Shown: in pieces, positions 38,976-48,066 of the stretch
How positions within the stretch are numbered: position 1 is the stretch's first letter
Layout of the letters: each line of letters begins with the position of its first letter
Assembly: GCA_964579825.1 (NCBI GenBank)
Contig: CAZOHT010000005.1
Coordinates: 53,658-117,657 of the forward strand
Reading direction: 5' to 3'
Length of the DNA: 64,000 nucleotides
Source: SPCO01 sp964579825
Lineage (GTDB): Bacteria; Chloroflexota; Limnocylindria; Limnocylindrales; CSP1-4
Program-made: the position numbers and the translations under genes
The notes under the pieces: generated by a model
What the model saw: only the letters and a program-made list of their open reading frames with translations
What the model was told of the DNA's origin: nothing
Databases searched by the model: none

Positions 38976-40365
38976 CGGCCGTGACCGCTCCCGCCGGCGA
39001 TCTGACCGGTGGGACCGCCCCGTCCCTCCGTTCCGGCCGGCTCGGGCCGGGCGACATCGTGCGGATCGCGACCCGCGGCCTGCGCTCGCGCAAGCTTCGC
39101 TCGACGCTGACGGCGCTGGGCATCGCGATCGGGATCGCGGTCATGCTGGCCGTCCTGGGCATCGCCGAGTCGAGCCGGGCGACCCTCCTCGCGGAGCTGG
39201 ACCGGATCGGCTCGAACCTGTTGACCGTCACCGCCGGCCAGACCTTCCTCGGGTCCGACTCGGCGCTGCCCGCCGATGCGACGCGGATGATCGGCCGGGT
39301 GGGGCCGGTCGAGTCCGCGACCAGCGTGTCGCAGACGAGTGCCACGGTCCGCCGGACGGACCGGATCGACGAAGCGGAGACGGGTGGGATCGCGGTGCAG
39401 GCGACCGACCCGGGCCTGCTCGACGCCCTCGGTGGCAGCCTGGCTGCGGGCCGGTTCATCGACGAGGCGGTCGGGGCGTACCCGGCCGTCGTGCTGGGCT
39501 CCGTGGCGGCCGACCGGCTCGNNNNNNNNNNNNNNNNNNNNNNNNNNNNNNNNNNNNNNNNNNNNNNNNNNNNNNNNNNNNNNNNNNNNNNNNNNNNNNN
39601 NNNNNNNNNNNNNNNNNNNNNGCGGTCGGGGCGTACCCGGCCGTCGTGCTGGGCTCCGTGGCGGCCGACCGGCTCGGCATCGCGGACCTCGACGAGCCCC
39701 GGCTGGTCTGGATCGCCGATCGCTGGTGGGCGGTCGTCGGGATCATGGAGACCCTGCCGCTCGCTCCGGAGCTGGACCGGTCCGCGCTGGTCGGCCGCGA
39801 CGTGGCGCAGGCGCTGCTCGGCTCGGACGGGGCGCCGTCGACCATCTATGTGCGGGCCGACCCGGACCTGATCGACGATGTGCGGGCCGTCCTCCCGGCG
39901 ACCGCCGACCCCGAGCACCCCGAGGCGATCCAGGTCAGCCGGCCGTCCGACGCCATCGAGGCGCGGGCCGCCGCGGCGTCCGCGTTCACGACGCTCTTCC
40001 TGGGGTTGGGTGCCGTGGCCGTCCTCGTGGGCGCCCTGGGCATCGCCAACGTCATGCTGATGGCCGTCCTGGAGCGACGGAACGAGATCGGCCTGCGCCG
40101 GGCGCTCGGCGCGACACGCGGGCACATCGTCGGGCAATTCCTCGCGGAAGCCGTGCTGCTGGCCGGCGTCGGCGGACTCGTCGGGGCGCTCCTCGGCTCG
40201 GCGGTCGCCGCGGCGTATGCCGTCAGCCAGGGTTGGCTCGTGGCGCTGCCGGTCGCCGGGCTCGTGGGCGGGGTCGTCGCGGCCACGCTCGTCGGGGCGC
40301 TGGCCGGGTTCTATCCAGCGCTGCGCGCCGCGAACACGCCGCCGACCGACGCGCTGCGGGCCTGA
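38972..40365 (+). CDS. MacB-like FtsX permease, interrupted by an assembly gap
   Basis: The gene is broken by 100 N and a 55-bp duplication, so no single frame crosses it as written. Removing the N run and one copy (155 bp) restores one frame of 412 residues: a TM1 region KLRSTLTALGIAIGIAVMLAV, an external domain around 60-270, and three C-terminal helices with the coupling motif ERRNEIGLRRALGATRGHI and the ending ALRAANTPPTDALRA typical of MacB. It is therefore an intact four-helix permease rather than a pseudogene. GTG start overlapping the ATPase stop. Confidence 0.88.
39467..39676. other. Scaffold gap with duplicated contig ends
   Basis: The 55 bases before the gap (39467-39521) are identical to the 55 bases after it (39622-39676), with exactly 100 N between. 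This is what a scaffolder leaves when two contigs overlap by a k-mer of 55 and are not merged. It is not a biological repeat. Confidence 0.93.
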
Positions 40366-40378
40366 ACCCCGCGAGGGC

Positions 40379-42469
40379 TCAGCCCCGCAGGTAGCGGTCG
40401 AACCAGTCGAGCATCCGGGTCTGGCGGTCGATCCGCCGATCCGGGCGTCCGGCGCTCCCGTACGTGTGCGCCTCGTTCTCGTACAGGACGTACTCGACGG
40501 TCCGGCCGAGGTGGCGCAAGGCGATGAAGAACTGTTCGTTGTCCTGTGGCGGACAGCGCAGGTCCGCCTCGCCCTGGAGCATGAGCAGCGGCGTGCGCAC
40601 GGCCGCCACGTGGCGCAGCGGCGACTGGCGCCAGAGCTTCTCGATGCCCTCGGCCGTGTACGGATCGCCCAGCAGCGAGGATCGGTCGTAGTCGGGGCCG
40701 GAGTCGGAGTTGGCCCAGTCGTTGATCTGGTTCGTCACGCCGTTCTCCGACACGGCCGCGGCGAACCGGTCCGAGGTCCCGACCAGCCAGTTGACCATGA
40801 ACCCGCCGTAGGACAGCCCCAGGACGCCCAGCCGGGCCGTGTCCACCAGGCCCAGGTCGATCGCGTGGTCGATGGCCGAATGGACGTCGGCGGCGTCGAC
40901 GCCGCCCCAGTCGCCCAGCTGCGGCCGGATCCAGTCGCGGCCGTACGAGGCGGAGCCGCGGATGTTCGGCAGGATGACGCGGTAGCCGGCGGCGACCAGC
41001 AGGATCACCTCGACATGGGGCGCGGGGGCCCAGGCGCCGAGTGGGCCGCCGTGCACGTCCACGACCGTCGCGAGCGGCCCGTCGCCGGCGTCCGGGGGCG
41101 AGGCGATCCAGGTCTCGATGGGCCCGCCGGACCCAGGCGCCCGGGTCAGGGTCATGACCGGCATCGGATGACGCCGTTGCCAGGCGGACCCGATCGAGGT
41201 CCGGACGCGCGGGGCGGCGGTCGCCGTGGCCGGCAGGCTCGAGAGTTCCATGGCCCGGACCCCGTCCGTCCCGAGCCAGCTGATCGCGCCCGTGCTCGGG
41301 CCGCGCGTCGCGACGGCGAGCGAGTGGGTGACGATGTCGCCGTCCGCGAGCCGGCGGCGCGTGACGGCGCCGGTCGGTCCGTCGGGCAGGTCGAAGGCCG
41401 TCGGGTGCGCCCGGCCGCGATCGGTGACCGTCGCCACGATCCGGTCCGCCGCCGACCAGTATGGCCCGCAGCGACTCGAGACCATCCAGCCGGTGAGATC
41501 CGTATCGGTCCACTGGCTCACGGGGCGATCGAGGTCGGGTGTGAGGGACCACGGAGCGGACGACCCATCCACGGGCCCCACGATGAGTCCCGGGCTGACG
41601 TCGTCGAGCGGATCCGGCTCGTCGATGCCGAGCGCGACGATCCAGGCGCCGTCGGGCGAGAACGCGGGGAGGTTCGCCCATCCAGCGGGGGCGAGGACCT
41701 CGCGCGGCTCCGCGCCGTCCGCATCGGCGTCGACGGCCCAGACGCTCGTGCGGGGCCGCAGGTCCGGTTCCGGCCCGCGGATGGTGGCGAACGCGACGGT
41801 GCGCCCGTCCGGGCTCCAGGCGATGTCCGACACGCCCCAGTCGCCCGCGGTGACCTGGCGCGGCACGGCGCCCGGGGCGACATCCACCACGAACAGGTGC
41901 GCCCAGCGATCAAGGTGGCCGATGCCGTCCCAACGCCAGTCCGTGCGGGTGATGCGGCGGCCGATGGGGGACGTGTCGCCCTTCGTGGAGCCGCGGCGGC
42001 GGCCCACCGGCGGCACGGTGCCGATGAGGAACCTCGGCGGATCGACCTCCGCCGTGAAGGCGAGCCGCGAGCCGTCGGGCGACCAGGCCACCTCGCCCAC
42101 GGACCCGAACGCCCGTGCGCGGATCGTCCGGACCCGGCCGCCACGGATCGGGACGAGGCACAGGGCGGCATCGGCGTCGTCATCGTCGGGCAGGCTCCGG
42201 ATGAACGCGACGGTCGATCCGTCGGGCGAGATCCGCGGCCAGCCGTCGCGGACGTTCCCGCTCGTGAGGGGCCGGGGGGCTCCCGTTCGTCCGCCTCGCC
42301 GGCCGCCCGCGAGATCCAGCGGCACGACCAGCAGGTGCGTCCGATACCGATCGCGCCGGACGATCCGCCGGCTCACGACGGCCAGCGATCCGTCGGCGGC
42401 CATGTCGTGCTCGTCGAGGACGACCTGACGTCGGATGTCCGCGGGTGTCATCGGTGCGCGCTCGGTCAC
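40379..42469 (-). CDS. Prolyl oligopeptidase (S9) family peptidase
   Basis: A 696-residue S9C-like enzyme: an N-terminal seven-bladed propeller with repeated WSPDG/ISPDG motifs (about 75-400) and a C-terminal alpha/beta-hydrolase. Catalytic Ser is in GLSYGGFM (about 550), Asp in GEADLRCPP (about 635), His in NEAHTYG (about 665); the oxyanion region is DVHGGPLGAWAP. No signal peptide, so it is cytoplasmic and probably degrades or trims short peptides or acylated peptides. GTG 42469 is chosen because TACGCT ends 6 nt upstream and no family sequence precedes it. Confidence 0.88.
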   Translation of the reverse strand: MTERAPMTPADIRRQVVLDEHDMAADGSLAVVSRRIVRRDRYRTHLLVVPLDLAGGRRGGRTGAPRPLTSGNVRDGWPRISPDGSTVAFIRSLPDDDDADAALCLVPIRGGRVRTIRARAFGSVGEVAWSPDGSRLAFTAEVDPPRFLIGTVPPVGRRRGSTKGDTSPIGRRITRTDWRWDGIGHLDRWAHLFVVDVAPGAVPRQVTAGDWGVSDIAWSPDGRTVAFATIRGPEPDLRPRTSVWAVDADADGAEPREVLAPAGWANLPAFSPDGAWIVALGIDEPDPLDDVSPGLIVGPVDGSSAPWSLTPDLDRPVSQWTDTDLTGWMVSSRCGPYWSAADRIVATVTDRGRAHPTAFDLPDGPTGAVTRRRLADGDIVTHSLAVATRGPSTGAISWLGTDGVRAMELSSLPATATAAPRVRTSIGSAWQRRHPMPVMTLTRAPGSGGPIETWIASPPDAGDGPLATVVDVHGGPLGAWAPAPHVEVILLVAAGYRVILPNIRGSASYGRDWIRPQLGDWGGVDAADVHSAIDHAIDLGLVDTARLGVLGLSYGGFMVNWLVGTSDRFAAAVSENGVTNQINDWANSDSGPDYDRSSLLGDPYTAEGIEKLWRQSPLRHVAAVRTPLLMLQGEADLRCPPQDNEQFFIALRHLGRTVEYVLYENEAHTYGSAGRPDRRIDRQTRMLDWFDRYLRG

Positions 42470-42475
42470 GATGAC

Positions 42476-42481
42476 AGCGTA
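42476..42481 (-). promoter_or_regulatory. -10 box TACGCT, probable leaderless promoter of S9 peptidase gene
   Basis: On the minus strand TACGCT ends 6 nt before the GTG at 42469. It lies 25 bp from the oppositely oriented psuG -10 box, so the two promoters are nearly back to back. Confidence 0.5.
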
Positions 42482-42506
42482 GCGGCGCTGGTGCGGTCCG
42501 GAGCGG

Positions 42507-42512
42507 TAGGCT
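42507..42512 (+). promoter_or_regulatory. -10 box TAGGCT, probable leaderless promoter of psuG
   Basis: TAGGCT ends 6 nt before the psuG ATG at 42519. The whole divergent intergenic region is only 49 bp, leaving no room for leaders on either side. Confidence 0.5.
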
Positions 42513-42518
42513 TGCCTG

Positions 42519-43463
42519 ATGACACCCGACCGCCTGCTCATCGCCCCCGAGGTCGCCGACGCACTGCGTGATGGCAGGCCGGTCGTCGCACTCGAATCGA
42601 CCCTGATCAGCCACGGGCTGCCGTACCCGCAGAACATCGAGGTCGCCAGCGCCTCCGAGGCGGCCGTCCGCGAGAACGGGGCGGTCCCGGCGACCGTCGC
42701 GATCCACGACGGACGGGTCCTCGTCGGCCTCGACGACGGGTCCCTCGAGGCACTCGCGACGGCGCCGATGGGCTCGGTCCGCAAGGCGGCTCGACCCAGC
42801 TTCGCGATCGCCCTGGCCGAGGGCGGCTGGGCGGCCACGACCGTGTCCGCCACGATGATCGCGGCCGAGGCCGCCGGGATCCGGGTCTTCGCGACGGGCG
42901 GCATCGGCGGCGTCCATCGTGGAGCGCTCGGCGGTCCCGGCGCGACCCGCCCGGCCTCCTTCGACATCTCCTCGGACCTCGAGGAGCTGGGACGGACCGC
43001 GGTGGCGGTGGTCTGCGCCGGACCCAAGGCGATCCTGGACGTGCCGGCCACCCTGGAGTACCTCGAGACGCGTGGCGTGCCGGTCGTCGCGGTCGGCCAG
43101 GAGGACGTGCCGGGCTTCTATGCCAGATCGTCGGGGATCCGGGCGATGGCGTCCGTGCCGGACATCGGGGCCGCCGCGCGGCTCGTGGGGCTCCACTTCG
43201 CGTCCGACATCGGTGGCGGCGTCCTGGTGTGCACGCCCCCGCCCGCGGACCTGGCCATCCCCGAGGACGAGGCTCGGGCCGTGGTCGAACAGGCTGTCCG
43301 GGAAGCCGACGAGGCCGGCATCGAGGGACCGGCCGTGACCCCCTGGCTCCTGCAGCGGATCGCCGTCATCACCGACGGCCGGTTCGTCCGGACGAACACG
43401 GCCCTGATCATCAACGACGCCCGGGTCGCGGGCGCCCTGGCCGCGAGCCTCGCGACCCTCTGA
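42519..43463 (+). CDS. psuG: Pseudouridine-5'-phosphate glycosidase
   Basis: A 314-residue PsuG that breaks the C-C glycosidic bond of pseudouridine 5'-phosphate to uracil and ribose 5-phosphate. Family landmarks are VALESTLISHGLPYPQN, VPATVAIHDGRVLVGL, the Lys-containing PMGSVRKAARP, TTVSATMIAAEAAGIRVFATGGIGGVHRGA, DISSDLEELGRTAVAVVCAGPKAILD and NTALIINDARVA. The ribose 5-phosphate could enter the pentose phosphate genes in this window. A dedicated pseudouridine kinase is not adjacent. The next gene starts 1 nt after its stop. Confidence 0.93.
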   Translation: MTPDRLLIAPEVADALRDGRPVVALESTLISHGLPYPQNIEVASASEAAVRENGAVPATVAIHDGRVLVGLDDGSLEALATAPMGSVRKAARPSFAIALAEGGWAATTVSATMIAAEAAGIRVFATGGIGGVHRGALGGPGATRPASFDISSDLEELGRTAVAVVCAGPKAILDVPATLEYLETRGVPVVAVGQEDVPGFYARSSGIRAMASVPDIGAAARLVGLHFASDIGGGVLVCTPPPADLAIPEDEARAVVEQAVREADEAGIEGPAVTPWLLQRIAVITDGRFVRTNTALIINDARVAGALAASLATL

Positions 43464-43464
43464 C

Positions 43465-44280
43465 GTGGACCTCTACCTGGTCAACCTCGGCGCCGTCGTG
43501 GCGCTGATGGTCGTCCTGTGGCTGGTCTCGCTGGCCCTCCGAGACGCGTCGATCGTCGACCCGTTCTGGGGCGGGGCCTTCGTCCTCATCGCGTGGACCC
43601 AGTTCGCGACGTGGTTCTCCCTGTCCGGTCCGGCGTGCGACACGTCGCCATGCCGCGAGTACACCGAGGTCGGGATCCTGCTGCCGGTCCTGGTGACCAT
43701 CTGGGGACTGCGGCTGTCGATCTACCTCGGCTGGCGCAATCGCGGCAAGGGCGAGGACTTCCGATACGTGGCGATGCGCGAGCGGTTCGGCGCGAGCTTC
43801 CCGCTCGTGAGCCTCGGCGTCGTCTTCCTCCTCCAGGCCGGGCTCGCCTGGGTCGTGTCCCTGCCGGTCCAGGCGGGGATCCAGGGGTCTGCCGGTGTGG
43901 CGCTGACGTCGCCGCTCGTCGTCGCCGGCGCCGTCCTGTGGGGGATCGGTCTCGCGTTCGAGACCGTCGGGGACCTGCAGCTGGCGCGGTTCAAGCGCGA
44001 TCCAGCGAACAGGGGCCAGGTCCTCGATCGCGGCCTGTGGCGCTACACCCGCCACCCGAACTACTTCGGCGACTTCCTCGTCTGGTGGGGGCTGTTCCTG
44101 ATCGCCGCGGCGACCGGCGCGTGGTGGACCGTGATCGGCCCGGTCCTCATGTCGGTCCTGCTCATCCGCGTGTCCGGGGCCGGTCTCCTGGAGCGGACCA
44201 TCGGGCAGCGACGTCCCGGCTACGACGCGTACGTACGCCGCACCAGCGGATTCTTCCCTAGGCCGCCGAAGGCTCGCTGA
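43465..44280 (+). CDS. DUF1295 / steroid-5-alpha-reductase-like membrane protein
   Basis: A 271-residue protein with about seven helices. The C-terminal half has the DUF1295 hallmarks RGLWRYTRHPNYFGDFLVWWG (cofactor-binding region) and RRPGYDAYVRRTSGFFP. The N-terminal half has the conserved DASIVDPFWGGAF. The family includes NADPH-dependent membrane reductases, but most DUF1295 members have no proven substrate. The GTG start 1 nt after the psuG stop implies co-transcription; a functional link to pseudouridine breakdown is not obvious. Confidence 0.8.
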   Translation: MDLYLVNLGAVVALMVVLWLVSLALRDASIVDPFWGGAFVLIAWTQFATWFSLSGPACDTSPCREYTEVGILLPVLVTIWGLRLSIYLGWRNRGKGEDFRYVAMRERFGASFPLVSLGVVFLLQAGLAWVVSLPVQAGIQGSAGVALTSPLVVAGAVLWGIGLAFETVGDLQLARFKRDPANRGQVLDRGLWRYTRHPNYFGDFLVWWGLFLIAAATGAWWTVIGPVLMSVLLIRVSGAGLLERTIGQRRPGYDAYVRRTSGFFPRPPKAR

Positions 44281-44374
44281 ACGCGCTCCGGCGAGCGCCC
44301 GAGACCGCCGCCGCGGCGTTCCCGCCACCGTCGTGCGTGTTCGATGGCCATCTTCCTGGCATTCGATGTCCCTC

Positions 44375-44403
44375 TTCCCAAGTCCGGACCTCGGTGGTAT
44401 GCT
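44375..44403 (+). promoter_or_regulatory. Sigma-A-like promoter TTCCCA-N17-TATGCT
   Basis: TTCCCA (44375-44380) and TATGCT (44398-44403) are 17 bp apart. The leader to the ATG at 44441 would be about 30 nt and contains GGGGGAC as ribosome-binding site. This promoter has a leader, in contrast to the leaderless set. Confidence 0.5.
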
Positions 44404-44440
44404 GCCCGTCCTTCCGAATCGATCGACCCGTGGGGGACCC

Positions 44441-45472
44441 ATGTCCGTCTCATCGGGGCCGCCGGCCATCGCCGCGCGCGGTCTGCGCCGCACCTACAAC
44501 GTCAAGCCGAACCCGGTCGTCGCGCTCGACGGCGTGGACCTCGAGGTCCCGTCGGGCGAGTTCTTCGGCCTGCTCGGGCCCAACGGCGCCGGCAAGACCA
44601 CGCTCATCAAGATCCTCACGACCCTCCTGCTGCCATCGGATGGGACGGCGAAGATCTTCGGCTTCGACGTGGTCGATGACGTGAAGCGGATCCGCCGGAT
44701 CATGAACATGGTCGCCGGCGGTGAGCAGTCCGGCTACGGGATCCTCAACGTCCGCGAGCAGCTCTGGATGTTCAGCCAGTTCTACGGCCTGTCTCGGGCG
44801 GACGGCTGGCGCCGCGTCGACGAGCTGATCGAGGCCGTCGGCATGGGCCCGGAGCGCCTCCAGCGCGTGTCCACGCTGTCGACCGGCCAGCGCCAGAAGA
44901 TGAACTTCGCCCGCGGGCTCCTCAACGATCCGTGGATCCTGTTCCTCGACGAGCCGACCCTCGGCTTGGACGTCGCGGCCGCCCGGGCGGTCCGTGAACT
45001 GGTCACGTCCTGGAAGGCCGCCGTGCCCGGTCGCACGGTCCTGCTGACCACCCACTACATGGCCGAGGCGGACGACCTGTGTGAGCGGATCGCGATCGTG
45101 GACCACGGCCGGATCCTTGCCATCGGTGCCCCGGCAGACCTCAAGAAGCTGGTCCAGCGCGAGTCGATCTTCCGCGTGGAGGTGGATCACCTCGATGGCG
45201 GCCCGGCCGCCCTCGCGGCACTCCCCGGGGTGGTGTCCGCGGCCGCCGCCTCCGACGACGACGGGCCGGTCGACCGCCAGTCCGTGGTCATGAACCTGGT
45301 CCTCGAGGAGGACGGCGTGCTGGGTGGCGTCGTCGTCGCGTTGAGCGCCATGGGCTCCCACATCCTGGCCCTGCGCAAGTCCGAACCGTCCCTGGAGGAT
45401 GTCTTCGTCGAACTGGTCGGCCGCGGATTCGCCGATGCGTCGCGGACCGCGGTCACGGCCGAGGTCGGCTGA
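44441..45472 (+). CDS. ABC-2-type exporter ATP-binding protein (DrrA-like)
   Basis: A 343-residue ATPase: Walker A GPNGAGKTTLI (about 47-57), signature STLSTGQRQKMNFARGLL, Walker B WILFLDEPTLGLDV, and H-loop LTTHYMAEADDLCERIAI. The C-terminal 90 residues after IVDHGRILAIGAP form the extra domain found in drug/polyketide ABC-2 exporters. It starts at ATG 44441 with a ribosome-binding site; the longer frame from 44333 is not supported. The two following permease genes are its partners. Confidence 0.9.
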   Translation: MSVSSGPPAIAARGLRRTYNVKPNPVVALDGVDLEVPSGEFFGLLGPNGAGKTTLIKILTTLLLPSDGTAKIFGFDVVDDVKRIRRIMNMVAGGEQSGYGILNVREQLWMFSQFYGLSRADGWRRVDELIEAVGMGPERLQRVSTLSTGQRQKMNFARGLLNDPWILFLDEPTLGLDVAAARAVRELVTSWKAAVPGRTVLLTTHYMAEADDLCERIAIVDHGRILAIGAPADLKKLVQRESIFRVEVDHLDGGPAALAALPGVVSAAAASDDDGPVDRQSVVMNLVLEEDGVLGGVVVALSAMGSHILALRKSEPSLEDVFVELVGRGFADASRTAVTAEVG

Positions 45473-45474
45473 CC

Positions 45475-46353
45475 GTGTCGCTCTACCAGTTCCGTGCCAC
45501 CGAGAGCCCGCAGGCGGCGGCCGACTGGACGCGCCGACAGATCGTCTTGACCGACCTCCGCTCGGTCGGCGGGCGCGCCTACCCGCGCATCTCCGGGATG
45601 CTCCGCGAGCCCTCCTGGGTCTTCTTCGAGATCCTCCTGCCGTTCCTCGCCACGTCCGCATTCGTGTTCGTCTACCGCGCGCTCCAGGCACCGCCCCAGT
45701 ACGTCGGGTTCGTCGTGCTGGGTGGGGCGCTCACCGCGTTCTGGCTGAACGTCGTCTGGATGATGGCCGGCCAGCTCTACTGGGAGAAGGCGCAGGGCAA
45801 CCTGGAGCTGTTCTTCGCCGCCCCGATGGGTTTCATGGCGATCCTGTTCGGGATGGCGCTCGGCGGCATGGTCATGTCGTCGACTCGGGCGATCGTCGTC
45901 CTCGTCGTCGCCTCGCTCGTCTACGGCGTGACCTTCGAGGTGGACCAGTGGTTCCTGCTGGTCACGGTCTTCCTGCTCACCCTGGCCGCGCTGTACGGGC
46001 TCGGGATGATCATGGCCGCCCTGTACCTCGTGTGGGGCCGCGAGGCGTTCGAGCTCAACCAGCTGTTCGTCGAGCCCGTCTACTTCGTGTCGGGGTTGAA
46101 CTTCCCGGTCATGAGCCTCGGCCTCATCGGGGCGATCGCGATCGCGACGATCCCGCTGGCTGTCGGCCTGGACGCGATGCGCCAGCTGGCCTTCGTCGGG
46201 TCGCCGTTCCCGGCCGGCACCCCATCGGTCGAGGTGGAGATCCTCATCCTCATCGGGATGGCGATCGGGTTCATCCTGGCCGCCCGGGTCATGCTCGCTC
46301 GCCTGGAACGCCGGGCGCGTCGCGATGGCCGCCTGTCACTCCGATGGCAGTGA
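45475..46353 (+). CDS. ABC-2-type transporter permease
   Basis: A 292-residue permease with six helices, including EILLPFLATSAFVFVYRAL (TM1) and the conserved ABC-2 region between TM5 and TM6 (LFVEPVYFVSGLNFPVMSLG). The preceding cytoplasmic N-terminal helix is amphipathic, as in ABC-2 proteins. GTG start 2 nt after the ATPase stop, so same operon. It probably pairs with the next permease as a heterodimer. Confidence 0.85.
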   Translation: MSLYQFRATESPQAAADWTRRQIVLTDLRSVGGRAYPRISGMLREPSWVFFEILLPFLATSAFVFVYRALQAPPQYVGFVVLGGALTAFWLNVVWMMAGQLYWEKAQGNLELFFAAPMGFMAILFGMALGGMVMSSTRAIVVLVVASLVYGVTFEVDQWFLLVTVFLLTLAALYGLGMIMAALYLVWGREAFELNQLFVEPVYFVSGLNFPVMSLGLIGAIAIATIPLAVGLDAMRQLAFVGSPFPAGTPSVEVEILILIGMAIGFILAARVMLARLERRARRDGRLSLRWQ

Positions 46354-47318
46354 CCTCGTCCGCCACCGACGCACCGGTCATCCCGGGCCTCGCCTCCCCA
46401 GAGTGGGGCGGCTTCGACCCGTCGCGCACCTCCGACTCGGGCGGCGCCGCAGAGTGGCGCGGGTTCCGGGCCGCGGTACGGCTCGGCTGGCAGATGGAGG
46501 CGAACTGGACGGATCCGTTCCTGTTCTTCGTGTACTCGGTCGCCAAGCCGATCTCGGCCGCGCTCATCCTCGTCGTGATGCTCCAGATCATCGCGGGCTC
46601 CACGGCGCCGGAGTACCGGAGTTTCGTCGTCGTCGGGTCCGCGCTCTGGTCCCTGGTCCTGGCCGGGATCGCCGGCCTGGCGTGGTCCGTGCTCGACGAC
46701 CGCGAGCGCTACCGGATGCTCAAGTACACGTACGTCAGTCCGGCCGACTTCCTGGTCCACCTGCTCGGACGCGGCGTTGCGCGCGTCGCGGTCGGGGCGA
46801 TGGGTGCCGCCATCACGATCGTCTTCGGGATCGTCCTGCTCGGCGTCCCGTTCGACCCGGCCGCCGTCGACTGGATCGGACTCATCGTCGTCATGGCTCT
46901 CGGGCTCGTGTCGATCCTGGCCATCGGCGTCATGCTCGCCGCCGTCTGCCTGCAGACCCGCCAGGAGTCGTGGTCGTACCCGGACGCGCTGGCCGGGGCC
47001 ATGTTCCTCGTGAGTGCCGCGGTCTTCCCGCTCGCGGTGCTGCCGGCAGCGCTCCAGGCGATCGGCCTCATGAACCCGCTCACGTGGTGGATCCAAGGGG
47101 TGCGGACGGCGATGTTCCCGGGTGGCGTGAACGGCATCGGCGGCACCGGCAGCCTGTGGACGCAGGTGACCGGGTCGTTGGCACCGGACACCACGACGAC
47201 CGTCGTCGTATTGCTGGCCACCGGAGCGCTCGTTACACTCGCAGCAACGAGTACCTTCCGGGTCAGTGAGCGTCGCGCACGCGATCGCGGGTTGCTGGAC
47301 CGGACCACTGGATCCTGA
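46344..47318 (+). CDS. ABC-2-type transporter permease, second subunit
   Basis: A 324-residue permease with a longer N-terminal cytoplasmic part (about 60 residues) and six helices; LVSAAVFPLAVLPAALQAIGLMNPLTWW is the usual end region of ABC-2 permeases. Start at ATG 46344 overlaps the first permease by 10 nt; GTG 46350, overlapping as GTGA, is equally plausible. Cargo is unknown. Confidence 0.85.
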   Translation: MAVTSSATDAPVIPGLASPEWGGFDPSRTSDSGGAAEWRGFRAAVRLGWQMEANWTDPFLFFVYSVAKPISAALILVVMLQIIAGSTAPEYRSFVVVGSALWSLVLAGIAGLAWSVLDDRERYRMLKYTYVSPADFLVHLLGRGVARVAVGAMGAAITIVFGIVLLGVPFDPAAVDWIGLIVVMALGLVSILAIGVMLAAVCLQTRQESWSYPDALAGAMFLVSAAVFPLAVLPAALQAIGLMNPLTWWIQGVRTAMFPGGVNGIGGTGSLWTQVTGSLAPDTTTTVVVLLATGALVTLAATSTFRVSERRARDRGLLDRTTGS

Positions 47319-47339
47319 CCCCAGGAGGACCGGAGCCGC

Positions 47340-47858
47340 ATGCGGATCTATGAAGGCAGTCCGCGCCAGGACTTCGAGGAAGTGTTTCGCTCCATCGGGG
47401 CGTTCCTCGACCAGCGCGCCATGAAGGACGTCCTCCTGATGGAGGCCCCGGACGGGTTCATCGTCCAGGGCCTCGTCACCACGTCCACCGGCCAGGCGAA
47501 CACGTGGTCCGAATCCTTCGGCACGCAGACCAAGGAGACGCTGACCTTCCTCGACGACGACATCGCCCGGTTCATGGAGGAGGCGGCCGCGCGACGTGGC
47601 GCGGAGCCGCCGCCGCCCGTCCACGAGGCGGGCTACTACGAGACGGCGTTCCGGGTGCTCGGCCGCTACATGGACGAGCAGAAGCCCAAGGACGTCTTCT
47701 TCTTCGAGCAGGGTGGGGCGTTCGTCGTCCGCCTGCTGATGCCGGGCCAGCAGGGCAGCCACCACGAGCTGTCCGAGTTCACGAAGGAAGACATCGAAGC
47801 GCTCGTGACCCAGGGCCCCGCCCTGCGCGTCCCGATCAAGAAGGAGGCCAAGAAGTGA
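47340..47858 (+). CDS. Uncharacterised protein with internal duplication
   Basis: A 172-residue cytoplasmic protein built from two similar halves: FRSIGAFLDQRAMKDVLLME with GFIVQGLV (about 16-45), and FRVLGRYMDEQKPKDVFFFE with AFVVRLLM (about 102-135). Each half reads helix-strand-strand. I know no family for it. AGGAGG lies about 11 nt upstream of the ATG. It follows the ABC-2 permeases by 21 bp and is coupled to the next small gene, so it may be an accessory of the exporter. Confidence 0.65.
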   Translation: MRIYEGSPRQDFEEVFRSIGAFLDQRAMKDVLLMEAPDGFIVQGLVTTSTGQANTWSESFGTQTKETLTFLDDDIARFMEEAAARRGAEPPPPVHEAGYYETAFRVLGRYMDEQKPKDVFFFEQGGAFVVRLLMPGQQGSHHELSEFTKEDIEALVTQGPALRVPIKKEAKK

Positions 47859-48010
47859 AGGCGCTCAAGACCGTCGCCGTCGCCCTGGGGATCACCCTCG
47901 GCGCGCTCATCGTCATCCCGCTCGCCGTCCTCGCCGGACTGTTCGTCTGGCTGAAGGTGACCGAGGAAGAGGACGAGGAGATCCTCGAACTGGACCGCGA
48001 AGGCGTCTGA
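47855..48010 (+). CDS. Small single-pass membrane protein, 51 residues
   Basis: The frame gives a basic N-terminus (KALKT), one hydrophobic helix of about 25 residues (LGITLGALIVIPLAVLAGLF) and a very acidic tail (EEEDEEILELDRE). AAGGAGG lies 7 nt before the GTG, which overlaps the stop of the previous gene as GTGA. The strong ribosome-binding site, charge pattern and coupling support a real gene although it is short. It could be a regulatory subunit of the ABC-2 exporter; no family recognised. Confidence 0.65.
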   Translation: MKALKTVAVALGITLGALIVIPLAVLAGLFVWLKVTEEEDEEILELDREGV

Positions 48011-48066
48011 TCGACCCCGAGTCGCCTGCCGGATCCGCGGCAGGCACCATCGACCCGACCCGCACG

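Noticed and set aside
39467..39676. Biological direct repeat or insertion in the permease gene
   Set aside because: The copies abut the N run exactly and removing one copy restores the frame, so it is a scaffolding artefact.
33414..43463. PfkB kinase as pseudouridine kinase partner of psuG
   Set aside because: They are 8 kb apart in different transcription units and the kinase shows no substrate-specific motif I can recognise.
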